Positions 59,796-64,000 of a DNA stretch of 64,000 bases are shown in pieces. The notes under the pieces were generated by a model. That model did not search any database and was not told the DNA's origin. It saw only the letters and a list, made by a program, of their open reading frames with translations. Source of the stretch: Synanceia verrucosa (lineage: Eukaryota > Chordata > Actinopteri > Perciformes > Synanceiidae); assembly GCA_029721515.1 (NCBI GenBank), contig CM056555.1:665001-729000 (forward strand), in the 5' to 3' direction. A program made the translations under genes and the position numbers. How positions within the stretch are numbered: the stretch's first letter is position 1; each line of letters starts with the position of its first letter.

Positions 59796-60095
59796 ATAAT
59801 GGAGCCATCTTTTTGAGAGGAAATTCAAGAAAAGATTCTCCCTCTGCTGCAGTATGTATGTCAGCAGCAGAAGACGTCACATGTGCACAGTGGAGATGTT
59901 TTCTCTCACCTGTGTCGCCCAGTTTGAACGGGGATCAGGTGAGAGCAGGGTCAGATATGCTGTGTTTTGAGCTGCCACAGTGGTTAAAATGAAAGGACGG
60001 AGGAGGCTTTGTTAGACGAGGGAGCGCTACAATAAAAATAACACGTTTTTCTTGAAATGACACTCCGTATCTTTAAAAATGTGTCGTACAGAGTA

Positions 60096-60668
60096 GGCCT
60101 GTAACGGTAAACGTACTGAACCGAGCTGGTTCGGCACACAGCTGTACCGAAACGGGAAACTTTCTGGAGATTCAACACAGAGTAGGAACCTTTAGCAGCA
60201 CTGGTTTGTAATAAATTTACCATTAATGCCTGTTGTCGCTAATTTGCATCATACCTAAATTTATGTTCATTCAATCTATGTGTCTATGGACAAATTAATA
60301 ATCTCCACTTAATTTAGCATCAGCTTTAAAGCAAAAACACAGATTGTTTTTCTTTACATACATAATTGTCAGTAAATTCAGGCACCAAGTGGATAAGGCT
60401 AAAAAAAAAACATTTATGATGTTAACCTGGAAGGGAGAGACTGAAGAATAATTAATATTTTACATATTTTATTTATAGCAACAGGAGCATTTTGTTGTAT
60501 ATTTATTTATTTAAATATTTATATTTATTCATTTATATTTTTTTATATTCTATTGTCAAAACAATTTGTGGAAAAAGAAAGTTTTCTTTCTTTCCAAACC
60601 CCCCAAAAAAGAACCATGGCTTTTTAAAACCGAACACGTTCTGAAAATCTTCTATACTGTTACAGGCA
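60096..60668. mobile_element. Possible hAT-like element relic
   Basis: Left GCCTGTAACGGTA and right TACTGTTACAGGC are inverse within one base. The internal CGGTAAACGTACTGAACCGA and CCGAAACGGGAAAC motifs recall fish hAT MITEs. No clear 8-bp target duplication was found. Confidence 0.45.
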
Positions 60669-61459
60669 ATCATCATAAAAGAAACAGATATCAATTATAA
60701 CAGTGGCTCTAACATGAAATCATATAACACTACAGATGCATAACACCATCATACAACAGCACACTCATGAGTGTTAGGGATATAACCATAATAATCAATA
60801 ATCAGTGTTAAAATGGTTCCAGGTCATCAATAACTCATCTGCTCAACTGATATGATAAGATGTGAAATTTAAGAACATGCAGCGTTTTTTTTAATTCTTC
60901 AAACTGTTAATTTATGTATATGTTTGATAGAGAAGGAAATTATCCGCTTGAATTTGAATATTTATTTTCCACTTGTTTCAAGAGAACTGCTTAATAAGAT
61001 GCAGTGTGTTCATATTCATGTATTCATATTCAGTGGAAGCTGGTGCACAGTGATACTAACATTTACCTGGAGAGGCGACATTAGCTGATTTTTTTTCCAC
61101 TTCATTGATATTTATGTTGTGTTTGTTTGTTTGTTTAATTTAGCACTCCAGTTATTCACAGGCTTTGTGAAATCAGCCAGTTGGCCCTCACAGCAGAGGC
61201 TAAACCAGGCGAACCTTTGTCAATTAACACCAGCGGGAAAACACCGGTGCCTGGCAAGCCGAGCGTGTGAATCATTAAATGACTGTGATGAGTGTGTGAG
61301 TGGCTGTTTTTTTTTGTTCATATGAGACTGAGGGAGGTCAGAGGTCACACAGGTCACGGTGTGTTGAGATGAACATAATGTCTCTCCTTGTGTAACCCTT
61401 TCATTTCCCAGAGCGCTGTGCATGTTAACCTGTTTTTGTCACCAAATTGTAAACATATG
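60669..61459. other. No gene seen
   Basis: Non-coding sequence. Confidence 0.4.
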
Positions 61460-61460
61460 T

Positions 61461-61513
<53 letters not shown>
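61460..61513. repeat. (TG)n microsatellite
   Basis: About 27 TG units. Confidence 0.95.
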
Positions 61514-61516
<3 letters not shown>

Positions 61517-61649
61517 ACATACAGGATGTTTATGTTTCTCAGAGTCGAAGCAGAGAAAAGATGATGAAAGTGAAGAGAAGCAGCGTTCATATCTGACAGC
61601 TGTTGGCGGCACATACTCGTATGTACGAGGTGTTGGAGGTGTGACACGC

Positions 61650-61650
<1 letters not shown>

Positions 61651-61680
<30 letters not shown>

Positions 61681-61751
61681 CTGTGTGTGTGTGTGTGTGT
61701 TTCTGTGTGTGTGCGCGCGTGTGTGTTCGTGTGTGTTTGTGTTTCTGTGTG

Positions 61752-61796
<45 letters not shown>
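61651..61796. repeat. Interrupted (TG)n array
   Basis: Several TG tracts separated by TTTCTG and CGCGCG interruptions. Long C/V or H/T open frames across 61354-61904 are artefacts of this array. Confidence 0.95.
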
Positions 61797-61797
<1 letters not shown>

Positions 61798-62229
61798 GAG
61801 GCATATGCAGGGTGTTAAATGTGTGACTGAAAGCAATATCAGCTGTATTGGATTTTTATAATGGCCACCCGTTGACAGCCTATCATTTTCTCCCTTTGTC
61901 ACTTTTCAGTCTCTCAGGTGTCTTGTTGTGATGTGACATGTTGTCTTTACTCAAAACCTGAAAAATGACTCCAAAATGTCATTTTGTCAGAGGAGGTAAA
62001 AACGTGTAGTTGTGAGTGTTAAAACGACAGATATCTGGTTCTGGGCTGCAACTAATGATTGTTCTCCTCATCAACTGATCCTCCGATCATTTTCTCAGTT
62101 CATCAGTTACTCATCTGCTCTGTTTGCAGTGTTAGAGAAAAACAGTCAGTCAGCAGGGGTTTAAATAAGTAGATACAATTTTGTTCACTGACTAATTAAT
62201 TTGCTAATTGATTCTGCTCTATTCCACTT
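61797..62229. other. No gene seen
   Basis: Non-coding sequence. Confidence 0.4.
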
Positions 62230-62679
62230 TTAACTCTTTGAGTGCCAAAGACGTATTTATACGTCAAAGAGTTTTTTCAGCAGCAGACACAAGAGGGCGC
62301 TCTCACGCAGCCTGTGAGTAATACTGGGGCTTCTGGGATTTGTAGTCAGAGCATAAAGAGACGGTATACACCACAGAGATCAAAACAGGAAGTGGAGACG
62401 ATCGAGATTAGAGAGCAAAACAAACAGAATGTGGAGAAAAAGTGGTGATTTTGGTGAAAGTGTCCTCTACTCTACCTCTGATAAAACAAGAATGGAACAA
62501 GGTAAAAACAAACATTTTTTTCATGATGAAATAGAGAGTCTCTTCTTTCATTTGAGCTATTCACTGTTTTCAGAGTCATAGTACAAAATATTCTGTGAGT
62601 CTAGAAATATGACTGAAAATGGACAAAAACACTGGAACAAGACACTTCCTGTTTTATAAAACAGCTGACAGTGAGTTAA
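62230..62679 (-). mobile_element. TTAA-type MITE, copy 10 (full length)
   Basis: Complete 450-bp reverse-oriented copy with TTAA at both edges (62230-62233 and 62676-62679). It starts TTAACTCTTTGAGTGCCAAA with the palindrome GACGTATTTATACGTC just inside, and ends CAGCTGACAGTGAGTTAA. Any small open frame inside is chance. Confidence 0.9.
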
Positions 62680-64000
62680 ATGTGTCAGGCTGCTTTAAAA
62701 TATGTGGAAAAAAGAAAGAAAAAATCCAAAAAGTATGAATATTTGGGTGACTCCTCGTTACAAGTTACAAGTCTACAAGTTTCCTCACATGGACTAAAGG
62801 AATAATTAAAAAATGTTCACTTGTTGTTGATCTCTGCACTGGATTCTTACAGTTTCTGCACTTGTAAGATGACTTTCTGAACATGTATTAAACATTAAAT
62901 CCTGAAGAAAAAGAAGTTGAAACTGCAGCTTAAGTCCAGTTTTGTTGAGACTGCAGAGCCTGAAACACTCCACAGGTTACACAGAATAATAAGTAGAGAT
63001 GTACTCCCATCCTTGTTTCTCTATCCCCCTAAGATCTCCACGGACATGCATTACCATGACAACCCTGAGAATCCTGGGTAACGACAAACAAGCAGCGCTG
63101 TCCACCGTCCAGGTGTCAAATGACAGCAGGCATGACTCTGCTCTGAAGCACAAGTACTTTACTAAAATCCCAGTTTATATCATTTTTTAAAAAAAGAAAT
63201 GAACATGTCCAGGTAAAACTGTAAGTAGCAAAAAGCTAGAATACCCATGCACACCAGACATGCATTTATTTTATTTTGATTTTGTTATTTGCTGCCACAG
63301 ACAGAGAACCCATTATAATTGTCATGTCACAATTCCAGTAATATCCTCCAAGTCATAATCGGGTGCCAGGATTTTACCATTAGTGTGTCCAGCATTGGTG
63401 AGATGGACCATGGTGTGTCCTCACAGTCCAACACAGAACAATGTGACCACTTTTCTGCAGACTTTATATTAAAGTTCTGTTATTTTTAAATAAAATTCAT
63501 AGATTTACGGCTATGAATGGACACAAAATATCAAATAATGGTTGAAAAAATGTCACTCCTCAGACATAGTAAGTTCATGGTGATGGTAGGGAAAAAAACC
63601 AACCATCCACCTGCCTGGAGACAGTGAACATAAACAACAACGAGTCTGCGTCACGACCTCACTGATGTCTAACTTCATAGGTCTGTTTTAATATGTTGTG
63701 ACCAGCTGAGAGTGTGTCACATAAACAAACAAATGCACACAGTAACTTGTTGCTAGGCGACACTGGCCGGTGTAACCAGTACATAGTGTGCACAGACACT
63801 CTGCTGTTAAGTTGAAGTAGCTGAAGGAACAGGAAGTCTCTTACTGCTTTAATATGAAGTGTACGCTGCATATGTTAGATATTGTTTCCTTGATGTAACA
63901 TCTGACTCACAACTGGGCACAAAAATGCGCAGCTAATATCTCCATCTTTTCCAATCACCGCCTAACCTTTCCTTCTGCCCTCATCCCTCCTGCGTCGATG
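62680..64000. other. No gene seen to the end of the window
   Basis: Non-coding sequence; frames at 62999-63190 and 63659-63871 show no domains. Confidence 0.4.

Noticed and set aside
61354..61904. Histidine/threonine- and cysteine/valine-rich frames
   Set aside because: Products of the TG arrays in both strands.
62242..62448. Recurring peptide GASGICSQSIKRRYTPQRSK seen at several loci
   Set aside because: It recurs only because the MITE core recurs; no start, stop or domain is conserved, so it is not a protein family.

Overview
This is a vertebrate nuclear window, almost certainly from a teleost fish. Evidence: intron-split genes with GT-AG junctions, many CA/TG, TA, GATA and GA microsatellites, fish-type short DNA transposons, LINE 3' tails, a tRNA-headed SINE, and a Ty3/Gypsy LTR retrotransposon. 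I see no bacterial-type gene organisation. Most long open frames here are illusions made by tandem repeats or antisense shadows.

The only gene I can read in full is PARN (poly(A)-specific ribonuclease), on the minus strand at 1338-8129. I resolved 26 coding exons; all junctions are GT-AG and the summed length is 2052 nt (683 codons plus stop). Residue numbering falls on the known catalytic and cap-binding positions of human PARN (D28, E30, D292, H377, D382, W475), which supports the splice model. A CpG-containing upstream stretch with ETS-like and CRE-like sites precedes the ATG.

From about 8.2 to 53 kb I find no convincing protein gene. This interval holds two large minisatellites (26-bp unit, 13345-15527; 37-bp unit, 18117-19740, beside a GATA/GGTA tract), a degenerate Gypsy element (24903-30782, minus orientation, LTRs about 740 bp, 5-bp target duplication), and many small DNA transposons. 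A TTAA-flanked piggyBac-like MITE recurs about ten times. Copies of it have been invaded by the Gypsy element, a SINE and another small transposon, giving a readable insertion order.

At 53.1-54.03 kb a GA-rich tract leads into a GC-richer region with a probable 5' UTR exon and a short coding exon for a hydrophobic signal peptide on the plus strand. It is probably the start of a secreted or membrane protein gene whose later exons lie beyond the window. I cannot name it. The rest, to 64 kb, looks like intron or intergenic DNA with repeats.

I found no clearly new molecular system. The best leads are the nested MITE insertions, the two stop-free minisatellites, a perfect 20-bp-arm hairpin at 46136-46191, and the unnamed signal-peptide exon with a possible upstream microexon.
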